Of a stretch of 64,000 nucleotides of DNA, positions 43,133 to 50,924 are shown piece after piece. A program made the translations under genes and the position numbers. The notes under the pieces are model-generated. The model did not search any database and was not told where the DNA came from. It was given only the letters and a program-made list of their open reading frames with translations. Positions within the stretch are counted from its first letter, which is position 1. Every line of letters starts with the position of its first letter. Origin of the DNA: Actinomycetota bacterium (GTDB taxonomy: Bacteria > Actinomycetota > Actinomycetes > S36-B12 > CAIYMF01); contig JAPLAU010000023.1 in assembly GCA_026393115.1 (NCBI GenBank), positions 46,206 through 110,205 of the forward strand, read 5' to 3'.

Positions 43133-43174
43133 TTTCCGCATGGGGGGACACTCAGCACGCATAGAGGCAGTTTT
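43133..43174. repeat. Left arm of a perfect 42-bp inverted repeat
   Basis: This arm starts TTTCCGCATGGGGGGACACT and ends AGAGGCAGTTTT. It is the exact reverse complement of 43941-43982. Together they flank one gene over 850 bp. No transposase or integrase lies between the arms. Confidence 0.9.
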
Positions 43175-43232
43175 CTTACCCCAAGGCCGCAATTCCGATT
43201 GGCGCTCTGTGCATAACTCACCCGACAATGGC

Positions 43233-43907
43233 GTGGTGACACATTTGAGCCTTCGCCATGACGAGGCCGCGTATCTCGCGGCGTACCTGCGACGGCTGAT
43301 GTTGTGGGATGAACGAACCTGCGTTCGCGTTCAGGTCGCCGGGCAATCCCTCGGCGTCTACGGCGTTCCACCCCTGGACTGCTTGTCGTTCATTGCCGTT
43401 CCTCTTGACGCAGCGGTGAGTGAGCCGCTTGATCGGATCGTGAGCGCCGGACGCTTGCGGGATGTCCTCGGCGAAGTGTCGCCGAGTCGCTGGGGGGTGA
43501 GCCGCTCGTTCCCGGTGCCCGATGAACTCGGAGCGGTGGCGGCGCTCGCCGTGCTTCCACCACGTGGCCCGTGGCTTCCGGCCGAGCGGGGAATTGCCGG
43601 GGATGTGCGCCCGATCGTGGCCGCCGGGGTTGAGGAATTCCGAGTAAGAGCCGAACAATCGGGCCAGTCGTCGACTGCCGAACTGGAGGCGCTCGCCCGA
43701 GATGTGTGGTCGCGGCCCGGGTGGGGTGGGCTGCCACTGGCGAGCCTTCATGCCGCGTCATTGCTGGGCTTCATGCCGCACGACGGCCTACAAATCGCAA
43801 CCTCGACGTGTGAGGGCTGGAAGCGCTTCGCCGCTCCCGGCGGGATGACCTTCATTCGTACGAGCGGGCTACCACCCACTCTTAGTTTGGCTGTGTCGCG
43901 ACGCTGA
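43233..43907 (+). CDS. Conserved hypothetical protein inside the 42-bp inverted repeat
   Basis: About 224 residues. It starts with a helix (HLSLRHDEAAYLAAYLRRLMLWDERTCVRV), then short beta-strands (FIAVPLD, AALAVLPPRGPW), and ends PPTLSLAVSRR. It resembles an actinobacterial family of unknown function (GVEEFRVRAEQSG segment near 155). Possible starts are GTG 43209, 43233 or 43236; no Shine-Dalgarno site decides. The TGA stop is the first 3 nt of a 27-nt palindrome. Codon use looks like that of its neighbours. Function unknown. Confidence 0.6.
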   Translation: MVTHLSLRHDEAAYLAAYLRRLMLWDERTCVRVQVAGQSLGVYGVPPLDCLSFIAVPLDAAVSEPLDRIVSAGRLRDVLGEVSPSRWGVSRSFPVPDELGAVAALAVLPPRGPWLPAERGIAGDVRPIVAAGVEEFRVRAEQSGQSSTAELEALARDVWSRPGWGGLPLASLHAASLLGFMPHDGLQIATSTCEGWKRFAAPGGMTFIRTSGLPPTLSLAVSRR

Positions 43908-43931
43908 TGTGAGTCGAGTCGACTCACATCA
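43905..43931. repeat. Perfect 13-bp palindrome at the gene's stop codon
   Basis: TGATGTGAGTCGA (43905-43917) and its exact reverse complement (43919-43931) surround a single G. It could be an operator-type dyad, or a hairpin ending the upstream gene, but there is no T-run after it. It lies 9 nt before the right arm of the 42-bp repeat. Confidence 0.75.
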
Positions 43932-43940
43932 TGGGTACCA

Positions 43941-43982
43941 AAAACTGCCTCTATGCGTGCTGAGTGTCCCCCCATGCGGAAA
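43941..43982. repeat. Right arm of the perfect 42-bp inverted repeat
   Basis: The exact reverse complement of 43133-43174. It ends 11 bp before the stop codon of the convergent alpha-glucosidase gene, whose end has a G-rich 14-bp direct repeat (43999-44012 and 44015-44028, plus strand). Confidence 0.9.
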
Positions 43983-43992
43983 GAGGGAGGAC

Positions 43993-45759
43993 TCAGACGG
44001 CAGGGATGGGGGTGGGCAGGGATGGGGGGATCGAGAGCCAGGCGGAGGTGTCGGCGGGAAGGATGAGGTGACCGTCAGCGTCAGTTACCAGAGGTCCATC
44101 GCTGGCGAGTAGCACCGTGCCCCACTGCCCCGGAAGTGTGACCGCCGAACCTTCCATCGCGATGACACATCGCACCGCCTCGCCACCCTCACGTGCCGGT
44201 CGCACAAATGACAGCACCGTGCGGCCGAGGTCGTGGTCATCCCAGACGAGTTCACCCTCACCCAATGCCGACTGTGCTCGCCTGAGTGTCAATGCCGACC
44301 GAGTGAGTTCCAGTGTCGAATCGCTGTGTCCCAATTGCGCTTGCACCGACAGCGCGGCCCATTCGGAAGGCTGCGGAAGCCATGAGGCAGCTGAGTCGGC
44401 CGGTCCGAATCCGTAGGTCTGACCGTCGCGTGACCACGGCAACGGAACGCGGCAGCCATCGCGACCGATCGCCGCACCACCGGTGAGTCGGAAGGCCGGG
44501 TCTTGGCGCACCTCGTCGGGCAGGTGTAGCACTTCGAAGAGTCCGAGTTCCTGCCCCTGATACAGGTACGCGGACCCGGGGAGTGCCAACATCACGAGCA
44601 TGGCCGCTCGTGCGCGGCGAAGTCCCGTGATCAAATCGCGAGGTGCGGTGTGCACCCCCGATGTGTCGAGCAGACTGGTGAATCCGCTGCCATCGGGGTC
44701 GCTGGCAATGGGGGCATACCGAGTGGGAGCACGCCAGACGTCGTGGTTCTCAAGTACCCACGTGGTGGGGGCACCGACGGCATCCGCCGACGCAAGCGAC
44801 ACCTCAATGGCCTCGCGCAACCCTGGAGCCCACCACGGAGCGCGCACGTGGTCGAAGTTGAACGACGTGTGCAACTCATCGGGGCGTAGGTACGGCGTGA
44901 GTCGTGACGCGGGCTGAACCCATACCTCGCCCACGAACACCCGCGGTGGGTCGTACTCGTCGGCAACGCGCCGCCACGCGCGGTAGATGTCGTGTACGCC
45001 CGGTTGGTCATACTGCGGTGCTGGCGGGTTGTCGCCCGAGACGGCGATTGCTGCTGCGCTGTGGTCGTCGGGATAACCCGGCTCCTTCACCAATCCGTGA
45101 GCGACGTCAATACGGAAACCGTCGACGCCGCGATCGAACCAGAACCGCAGGATGTCCTCGAACTCCGAACGCACTTCCGCGCTCTGCCAATTGAGGTCGG
45201 GTTGTGTGGGGTCAAAGAGATGCAAGTACCACCAGCCACTAGGCGAGCCGTCGGTTGCATCGAGTTGCGTCCATGCAGGTCCGCCGAAGTTGCTCTTCCA
45301 GTTATTGGGAGCCGCAGTTCCGCTTTTCTCGCCACGCACGAGGTGGTAACGGCTCCACGGCCCGCTGGTGAATTGCGTGCGCGCCTCGTGGGCCATCGTC
45401 GGAACTCCGCTGGCGAGCGCCTCCTGAAACCACACGTGTTCGTTCGAGGTGTGATTGGGGACGATGTCGATCAAGACGCGCAGTCCCATGCCGTGAGCGT
45501 CAGCGACGAGTGCCTCGACATCGGCAACGGAACCGAAGACCGGATCGATAGCGCGGTAGTCGGCGACGTCGTAGCCGGCATCATGCATCGGAGAGCGGTA
45601 GAAGGGCGACAGCCACACCGCATCGACCCCGAGTTCGGCGACGTGCGCGAGACGCTGACGAATTCCAGCGACATCGCCGATGCCATCGCCGTTGGAATCG
45701 GAAAACGAGCGGGGGTAAATCTGGTAGATGACGGCGTGACGCCACCACTCACCCGTCAC
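43993..45759 (-). CDS. aglA: Alpha-glucosidase (GH13)
   Basis: A 588-residue glycoside hydrolase family 13 enzyme. The start MTGEWWRHAVIYQIYPRSF with DSNGDGIGDVAGI is typical of alpha-glucosidase and oligo-1,6-glucosidase. Catalytic motifs are DGFRIDVAHG (nucleophile Asp218), VGEVWV (general acid Glu) and LENHDVWR. The last domain is beta-rich and the C-terminus is a proline-rich PSLPTPIPAV coded by a G-rich repeat on the other strand. It overlaps the globin stop by 4 nt, and this pair is also adjacent in M. tuberculosis (Rv2470, Rv2471). Confidence 0.94.
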   Translation of the reverse strand: MTGEWWRHAVIYQIYPRSFSDSNGDGIGDVAGIRQRLAHVAELGVDAVWLSPFYRSPMHDAGYDVADYRAIDPVFGSVADVEALVADAHGMGLRVLIDIVPNHTSNEHVWFQEALASGVPTMAHEARTQFTSGPWSRYHLVRGEKSGTAAPNNWKSNFGGPAWTQLDATDGSPSGWWYLHLFDPTQPDLNWQSAEVRSEFEDILRFWFDRGVDGFRIDVAHGLVKEPGYPDDHSAAAIAVSGDNPPAPQYDQPGVHDIYRAWRRVADEYDPPRVFVGEVWVQPASRLTPYLRPDELHTSFNFDHVRAPWWAPGLREAIEVSLASADAVGAPTTWVLENHDVWRAPTRYAPIASDPDGSGFTSLLDTSGVHTAPRDLITGLRRARAAMLVMLALPGSAYLYQGQELGLFEVLHLPDEVRQDPAFRLTGGAAIGRDGCRVPLPWSRDGQTYGFGPADSAASWLPQPSEWAALSVQAQLGHSDSTLELTRSALTLRRAQSALGEGELVWDDHDLGRTVLSFVRPAREGGEAVRCVIAMEGSAVTLPGQWGTVLLASDGPLVTDADGHLILPADTSAWLSIPPSLPTPIPAV

Positions 45760-46196
45760 GTTTTCTCCTGGTCGCTCACCGTCTGGATGAGGGCGCGTTC
45801 TACGGGATCACCCTCGGGCACGTTTTCCATTGAGATCGCCGCCATTGTGAAGTAGCGCCACAGGGTGTCTTCGAGTTCTTGGGAAAGGTGCTGCTCGCTA
45901 AGTGCGTGGGCCATGTGCGTCAGCCAACGATTGCGCATGTCGACGTTGATGGGAAACGGGGCGTGCCGCATACGCAGTTTCGGGTGGCCACGCTTTTCGT
46001 GGTACGTGGTTGGCCCGCCCCAGTACTGCTCAAGGAATAGGCGGAGACGCAATTCTGCGGGAGTGAGGTCGCCCTCCGGATAAAGAGCGCGCATGATCGG
46101 ATCGCTTTCGACACCGCGGTAGAACGCGGCGGTCAAACTGATGAAAAAGGGTTCGCCGCCGACCTGCTCGTACACAGTGGGTTCCGTGGAGGTCAC
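45756..46196 (-). CDS. glbO: Truncated hemoglobin, group II (GlbO-type)
   Basis: A 146-residue 2-on-2 globin. Features are TVYEQVGGEPFFISLTAAFYRGVESDPIMRALYPEGDLTPAELRLRLFLEQYWGGPTTYHEKRGHPKLRMRHAPF (proximal His in RMRHAPF, Gly-rich turns) and the Trp near WRYFTMAA (G8 Trp of group II). Group II globins bind O2 and help respiration and peroxide handling. GTG start after a -10 hexamer; first gene of the globin-aglA unit. Confidence 0.95.
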   Translation of the reverse strand: MTSTEPTVYEQVGGEPFFISLTAAFYRGVESDPIMRALYPEGDLTPAELRLRLFLEQYWGGPTTYHEKRGHPKLRMRHAPFPINVDMRNRWLTHMAHALSEQHLSQELEDTLWRYFTMAAISMENVPEGDPVERALIQTVSDQEKT

Positions 46197-46202
46197 CGTT
46201 CC

Positions 46203-46208
46203 AGCCTA
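46203..46208 (-). promoter_or_regulatory. -10 hexamer, leaderless promoter of the globin-aglA operon
   Basis: On the minus strand TAGGCT ends 6 nt before GTG 46196. Confidence 0.55.
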
Positions 46209-47672
46209 TGACGACGTGACGGCCTTGCGCTGAGCCGCACCAGTGATATTGCGCACCATCGATCCGAAGACGATGCCGTGGAATGGCAGCACCGAGTACC
46301 AGTACGAGTGGCCCGCGAGACCGTGCGGATGGAAGATTGCTCGCTGCCTGTACTTCGATCCGCCTTCGTGCGGTGTGACTTCGAGTTCGAGCCAGGCCAG
46401 GCCCGGCATGCGCATCTCGGCGCGTAAGCGCAGTAGTTGACCGGGAATACGTTCTTCGACACGCCAGAAGTCGACCGCTTCACCGACGAGGAGTTCGGTG
46501 GGATTGCGTCGACCGCGTCGGAGCCCCACACCCCCGATGGCCATGTCGATCAGGCCGCGCACTTCCCACGCGAGTGGGAAGGAGTACCAGCCATTGTCTC
46601 CGCCGATGCCCTCGATGATGCGCCACACGTCAGCCGGATCGGCGTCAGTGAATACCTCGCGCTCATCGGTATAGAGCGAGCCACCCGCCCACTCAGGGTC
46701 GGTGGGTAGCGGATCACTCGGCGCTCCGGGGTACGAGGCGGACGACCATCGGGTAGCGACCGAAGCGTCGCGTACGCGCTGCAGCGCAAGGCGAACGCTG
46801 GCTTGGTAGCCGAGAAGCCCTTCGGGCGGATCGGGTACGTACTGAGCGATGTCGTGCTCGTGGCACACCACTTCGTTCTTCATCGAATCGACGAGCGGGC
46901 GAGCAATGGCTGCAGGAACTGGTGTCACCAGACCAACCCAGCGACTTGACAGAGCGGGGGACAGCACGTTGATGGGAAGAATGATGCGTCGTCGCAATCC
47001 AGCGGCCGCAGCGTATCCCTGCATCATCTGCTGGTAACTCAACACATCGGGGCCGCCGATATCGAACCACCGGTTGATCTCAGGGGGCAACGTCGCGCAC
47101 CCCACCAAGTAGCGCAGCACATCGCGAATGGCGATGGGTTGAACGCGAGTGCGCACCCACAGAGGTGTAACCATCGCCGGAAGTCGTTCGGTGAGGTAGC
47201 GCAGCATCTCAAATGACAGCGAGCCGCTTCCGATGATGGTGGCAGCGCCGAGTGCGGCAGTGGGAACTCCACTTGCCAGCAGAATCTCTCCCACCTCGGC
47301 TCGGGAACTGAGGTGTTCGGAGAGTTTGGTGGCATGTGAGATGCCGCCGAGGTAGACAATGCGCCCGACGCCTGCCTCGCGAGCTGCGTCAGCGAACACA
47401 GTTGCCATCTGTCGTTCGGCCTCGCTGAAATCGTCACCGAGTCCGATGGAGTGCATGAGGTAGTACGCGACATCGATTCCGTCGAGCGCTGGGGCAACGT
47501 CGTCGGCACGGAATGCATCTCCTTCGCACACTTGAACCGCACTGTTCCATGGCCGGTCGCGAAGGCGTTCAGGATGGCGCGCAAGGACGCGCACGTCGAA
47601 GCCCGCCGCAAGTAGCTCTGGCACAAGGCGTCCGCCTACGTACCCTGTTGCTCCGGTGACCAGTGCGCGCAT
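46206..47672 (-). CDS. NAD(P)-binding/DUF2867 two-domain protein
   Basis: A 488-residue protein. The first 300 residues are an atypical SDR with LVTGATGYVGGRLVPELLAAGFDVRVLARHP (about 4-34) and the ISHATKLSEHL region, but without the YxxxK catalytic pair at the usual place. The rest, from about residue 330, is a DUF2867 domain (VWRIIEGIGGDNGWYSFPLAWEVRGLIDMAIGGVGLRRGRR). This fusion is common in actinobacteria and its reaction is not known. ATG 47672 directly begins the Rossmann strand. Confidence 0.88.
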   Translation of the reverse strand: MRALVTGATGYVGGRLVPELLAAGFDVRVLARHPERLRDRPWNSAVQVCEGDAFRADDVAPALDGIDVAYYLMHSIGLGDDFSEAERQMATVFADAAREAGVGRIVYLGGISHATKLSEHLSSRAEVGEILLASGVPTAALGAATIIGSGSLSFEMLRYLTERLPAMVTPLWVRTRVQPIAIRDVLRYLVGCATLPPEINRWFDIGGPDVLSYQQMMQGYAAAAGLRRRIILPINVLSPALSSRWVGLVTPVPAAIARPLVDSMKNEVVCHEHDIAQYVPDPPEGLLGYQASVRLALQRVRDASVATRWSSASYPGAPSDPLPTDPEWAGGSLYTDEREVFTDADPADVWRIIEGIGGDNGWYSFPLAWEVRGLIDMAIGGVGLRRGRRNPTELLVGEAVDFWRVEERIPGQLLRLRAEMRMPGLAWLELEVTPHEGGSKYRQRAIFHPHGLAGHSYWYSVLPFHGIVFGSMVRNITGAAQRKAVTSS

Positions 47673-47763
47673 AACCTCAGTGTCGCCCACATTGGCCGGT
47701 TCGGCCTCTTGAGGCTGTCTTCGCTGCGTTCATCGAGTGAGACATTGCCCGCGGGTCGGCAGA

Positions 47764-48657
47764 TTACAGCTCGGCGTCGCGGATTTCCTCGAGCGTGGGA
47801 AGTGCGATACCGGCTTCGTCGAGAGCTCTTTTCGCCGCCTCAAGAACGGTTCGACCGCCCGACAACCGTTCACCGGGTTCGGTGCGTGCCTTGATGCGAA
47901 TCAAGGTGACATCTCCGCTGACCAGTTCAACGCCTTCGTACTTGGGCGCAGATACGAGAATGGCGCTGCGCTGCTCATCGGCAAACAACGCTTCGCCCAT
48001 CTCATTGATCACGCGTGCCACATCCTCAAGGTCGGCTGATGAACGAACCGACACGGTGACGCTTGCCATCGACCAGCCTTGCGACATGTTGGCGACGCGT
48101 AAAATCTCGCCGTTGCGCAGATACCAGACGACGCCGTCCTTGTCGCGAAGGCGCGTCACGCGCAAGGCAACTTCCTCGACGGTGCCTTCGACAGCGTTGA
48201 TTTCAACAACATCACCGACGCCGAACTGGTCTTCGAGAATGAGTGAAATGCCTGAGAAGTAATCCTTGACGAGTGACTGTGCACCGAAACCAATGGCGAT
48301 TCCAACGATGCCTGCGCTAGCAAGTAGCGGTGCGATGTCGACATTGAGAGTCTCGAGAATCATCGTGATGGCAATCGCCCAGATCACCACTGTTGCCACG
48401 GACCGCAGGAGCGACCCAACTGCGGTGACGCGTTGTACTTGACGTTCTTGAAGCAGTACTTCGGCAGCGGCTGCATCCACTTGCGCGCCAACGGTTTCGC
48501 GTCGGTTGATTTTGCTCGAACTGCGTCGAATTGAGCGGTTGATGACGCGGCGGATGACGATTCTCGACAGGCCTTGCAGCAAGAGCGCGCCGATAAGGAT
48601 GAGGGCGATGCGCAGGGGCGCGCCCACGAACCAAGCCCAGACGTCGTTCCAGTTCAT
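47764..48657 (-). CDS. MscS-family mechanosensitive channel
   Basis: A 297-residue small-conductance mechanosensitive channel. Three helices are in the first 125 residues, the last being the pore helix with IAPLLASAGIVGIAIGFGAQSLVKDYFSGI. The beta domain GVGDVVEINAVEGTVEEVALRVTRLRDKDGVVWYLRNGEI follows. An ATG overlaps the end of the S9 peptidase gene by 4 nt, so the two form an operon. It protects against hypo-osmotic shock. Confidence 0.95.
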   Translation of the reverse strand: MNWNDVWAWFVGAPLRIALILIGALLLQGLSRIVIRRVINRSIRRSSSKINRRETVGAQVDAAAAEVLLQERQVQRVTAVGSLLRSVATVVIWAIAITMILETLNVDIAPLLASAGIVGIAIGFGAQSLVKDYFSGISLILEDQFGVGDVVEINAVEGTVEEVALRVTRLRDKDGVVWYLRNGEILRVANMSQGWSMASVTVSVRSSADLEDVARVINEMGEALFADEQRSAILVSAPKYEGVELVSGDVTLIRIKARTEPGERLSGGRTVLEAAKRALDEAGIALPTLEEIRDAEL

Positions 48658-50750
48658 TGCATTCCGGTCCAGGCGGCGGTGAAGGCGAGTACGTCGGCTG
48701 ACAGGCCAATGGTGCGGCTCAGCGAACGCGCTCCGTGGCCCACATCACCTTCGGCACGTATGAGAATCGGACGATCGCTGCTGGTGGCGTGTTGCAGGGC
48801 CGCGCACATTTTGCGCGCGTGCAAAGGATCGACTCGGCTATCGCCGTCGAAGACGGTGAACAGCGTCGCCGGGTAGTCGGTGGGGGATTCGACGCGGTGG
48901 TAGGGAGAGTACGACCACAACCACGCGAACTCCTCGGCAACGTCAGCCGAACCGTACTCAACGTTCCAGGTCGCACCGAGACCGAATTTCTCATAACGCA
49001 CCATGTCGAGAAGAGGGGCACTGCACACCACTGCGTTGATGAGGTCAGGTCGTTGAGTCATCATCGCTCCGACGAGGAGGCCGCCATTGGAGCCACCATT
49101 GATCGACAGCGTCGCGGGCGTGCACCAGCCATCGGCGATCAGTCGCTCAGCCGCAGCGATGAAATCGTCGTAGACATTCTGCTTCGTTGCGAGCATGCCG
49201 TCGCGGTGCCACTGTTCACCTTCTTCAGAACCCCCCCGGAGATTCGCCACGACGTAAACGCCGCCGGCCTCAACCCACGCGAGCACCGTCGCCGAGTAAC
49301 CGGGCGTCAGCGGAACTCCGAAACCCCCGTAGCCGTACAGAATCGTCGGCCGTGGGCGGTCGGGTTCAGTTGTCGGCGACACGATGAGCATGCGCACCGT
49401 CGTACCGTCGGCCGACGTGTATTCAACCTGACGGCTGTAGACCTGCGGAACATCAACGGTGCCGGGAGCATCCGCCCACAGCGTCACTTCGCCCGTACGG
49501 CCGTCATATCGGAGGATGCGCGACACCGTGGTGTTGTCGGTGTAGCCGAACCACCCTTCATAACCACCCTCTGGCCGGCCGCGAACTCCTGCAACGGTTC
49601 CGAGCCCAGGCAGTGCAACGGTGTCGAGTCGCGCACCGCTTTCGAGATCGTGCACGGCAAGTTCGGAAATGGCGTGGCGGGTATGCAACACGAGTAGAAG
49701 CGGGCGTTCAAGTTCGGCGCCATCGAGTACGGCGTAGTCCTCAAGAACGGCGACGTCATCTTCTGCGATGAGATCGGTCCAGTGTTCGGGTTCGGGGTGT
49801 GTGGGATCGCCGATAGCCAGTCGAGCGCGTGAGGCATCAAGGTCGGTCATCACGTAGAGACGACCGTCGAGCCCAACGTCCATGGATGTCTGCGCGTCAA
49901 CGCCGACCTGTACTGGCGTGAGGGTGGGGGATTCGGGTGCTGAGGTCGTGAGGTCGGCAATCCACAGGTCGTTGCGCGGGGCCGTCCCTTCCGACGCGCT
50001 CACCTGCAGCCACCGGCCATCGCGACTGACGCTGACGCCGTAGTAGTTGGTGGCCACCAGTCCAGAGCCGAAGATTTCAATGTCGGTGTGGGGATCGGCG
50101 CCAACGGTGTGGAGGTAGATACGGCGATGGAATTGTTCTTCACCTTCGGGAACAAGGTTGGGGGCAACGCGCCGCACGTAGTAGTAGCGCTGCTCACCTG
50201 GCAGCCACGCAACCGGAGAGTAGCGGGCGCGATCGATGGGTCCATCGACATCGTTGCCGGTAACCACATCCATGACCCGCAGTACTGATTCCTCAGTTCC
50301 ACCCTCGGATACTTGGTAGGCCAGCAGATTGCCCTCTTTGCTGGGCTGCCAAGAATCAAGGGTTGACAACCCCGAAGGGTCGAGCGCGATCGGGTCGAGC
50401 AATACTCGCTCGGTTCCGTCGGGATCGATGGTGAGCAGCACGGCGTGCTCTTGAGTGCCCTCGCGTCGCATGAGGAACTGTCGCTGTCCGCGCCACACTG
50501 GTACCGAGACGCCACCGGCCGAGAGCAACTCACCGAGTCGCTGAACCCACTGGTCGCGATCACCCCACGTGCTGGTCTGTTCGGCGAGAAGCGTCGCCTG
50601 CTCAGCGCCCCACTTCAGGGTCTGAGGGGATTGCGCGTCTTCGAGCCACCGGTAGGGATCGGCGACAGCGTGACCGTGGAGAAGATCGACGACGTCATCG
50701 CGTGGTGCGTCGGGGTAGCGAAGGGCGCGAGATTCCGGGGGTTTAGCCAC
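48654..50750 (-). CDS. Prolyl oligopeptidase family serine peptidase (S9)
   Basis: A 698-residue S9A-type oligopeptidase. An N-terminal seven-bladed beta-propeller (about 75-430) covers the catalytic alpha/beta hydrolase domain. The nucleophile is Ser554 in NGGSNGGLLVGA, and the Asp and His of the triad lie in DGDSRVDPLHA and EGDVGHGAR (about 640 and 677). It cuts short peptides after proline in the cytoplasm. First gene of the S9-MscS operon. Confidence 0.94.
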   Translation of the reverse strand: MAKPPESRALRYPDAPRDDVVDLLHGHAVADPYRWLEDAQSPQTLKWGAEQATLLAEQTSTWGDRDQWVQRLGELLSAGGVSVPVWRGQRQFLMRREGTQEHAVLLTIDPDGTERVLLDPIALDPSGLSTLDSWQPSKEGNLLAYQVSEGGTEESVLRVMDVVTGNDVDGPIDRARYSPVAWLPGEQRYYYVRRVAPNLVPEGEEQFHRRIYLHTVGADPHTDIEIFGSGLVATNYYGVSVSRDGRWLQVSASEGTAPRNDLWIADLTTSAPESPTLTPVQVGVDAQTSMDVGLDGRLYVMTDLDASRARLAIGDPTHPEPEHWTDLIAEDDVAVLEDYAVLDGAELERPLLLVLHTRHAISELAVHDLESGARLDTVALPGLGTVAGVRGRPEGGYEGWFGYTDNTTVSRILRYDGRTGEVTLWADAPGTVDVPQVYSRQVEYTSADGTTVRMLIVSPTTEPDRPRPTILYGYGGFGVPLTPGYSATVLAWVEAGGVYVVANLRGGSEEGEQWHRDGMLATKQNVYDDFIAAAERLIADGWCTPATLSINGGSNGGLLVGAMMTQRPDLINAVVCSAPLLDMVRYEKFGLGATWNVEYGSADVAEEFAWLWSYSPYHRVESPTDYPATLFTVFDGDSRVDPLHARKMCAALQHATSSDRPILIRAEGDVGHGARSLSRTIGLSADVLAFTAAWTGMQ

Positions 50751-50756
50751 GCAATG

Positions 50757-50762
50757 ACACTA
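50757..50762 (-). promoter_or_regulatory. -10 hexamer, leaderless promoter of the S9 peptidase operon
   Basis: On the minus strand TAGTGT ends 6 nt before GTG 50750. Confidence 0.5.
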
Positions 50763-50818
50763 AGGGCACGCGTGTCTCCGAGGCGACACGGACACCATTC
50801 CTCCCGCCCTCTCTCCGC

Positions 50819-50878
50819 GCGAGTCCATCAGTGAGTGGTGCTATCACCACTTTGGGGGCTACTACCTGATGGACTCGC
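50819..50878. repeat. Nested inverted repeats between divergent genes
   Basis: A 13-bp inverted repeat (GCGAGTCCATCAG 50819-50831 with 50866-50878) encloses a 7-bp one (AGTGGTG 50834-50840 with CACCACT 50845-50851, loop CTAT). It sits upstream of the amidase -10 site, so it is more likely a binding site or cruciform than an mRNA leader structure. Confidence 0.75.
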
Positions 50879-50911
50879 AGGGAACGGGGAGCAGGAGGAA
50901 GGGGGAGGCGC

Positions 50912-50917
50912 TAGAGT
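50912..50917 (+). promoter_or_regulatory. -10 hexamer, leaderless promoter of the amidase gene
   Basis: TAGAGT ends 7 nt before ATG 50925. Confidence 0.5.
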
Positions 50918-50924
50918 CGCGCGC

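Noticed and set aside
43140..43174. Extended start MGGHSARIEAVF of the bracketed gene, and the same peptide on the opposite strand at 43975
   Set aside because: Both are only the inverted-repeat arms read as protein; there is no ribosome site, so the gene begins further in.
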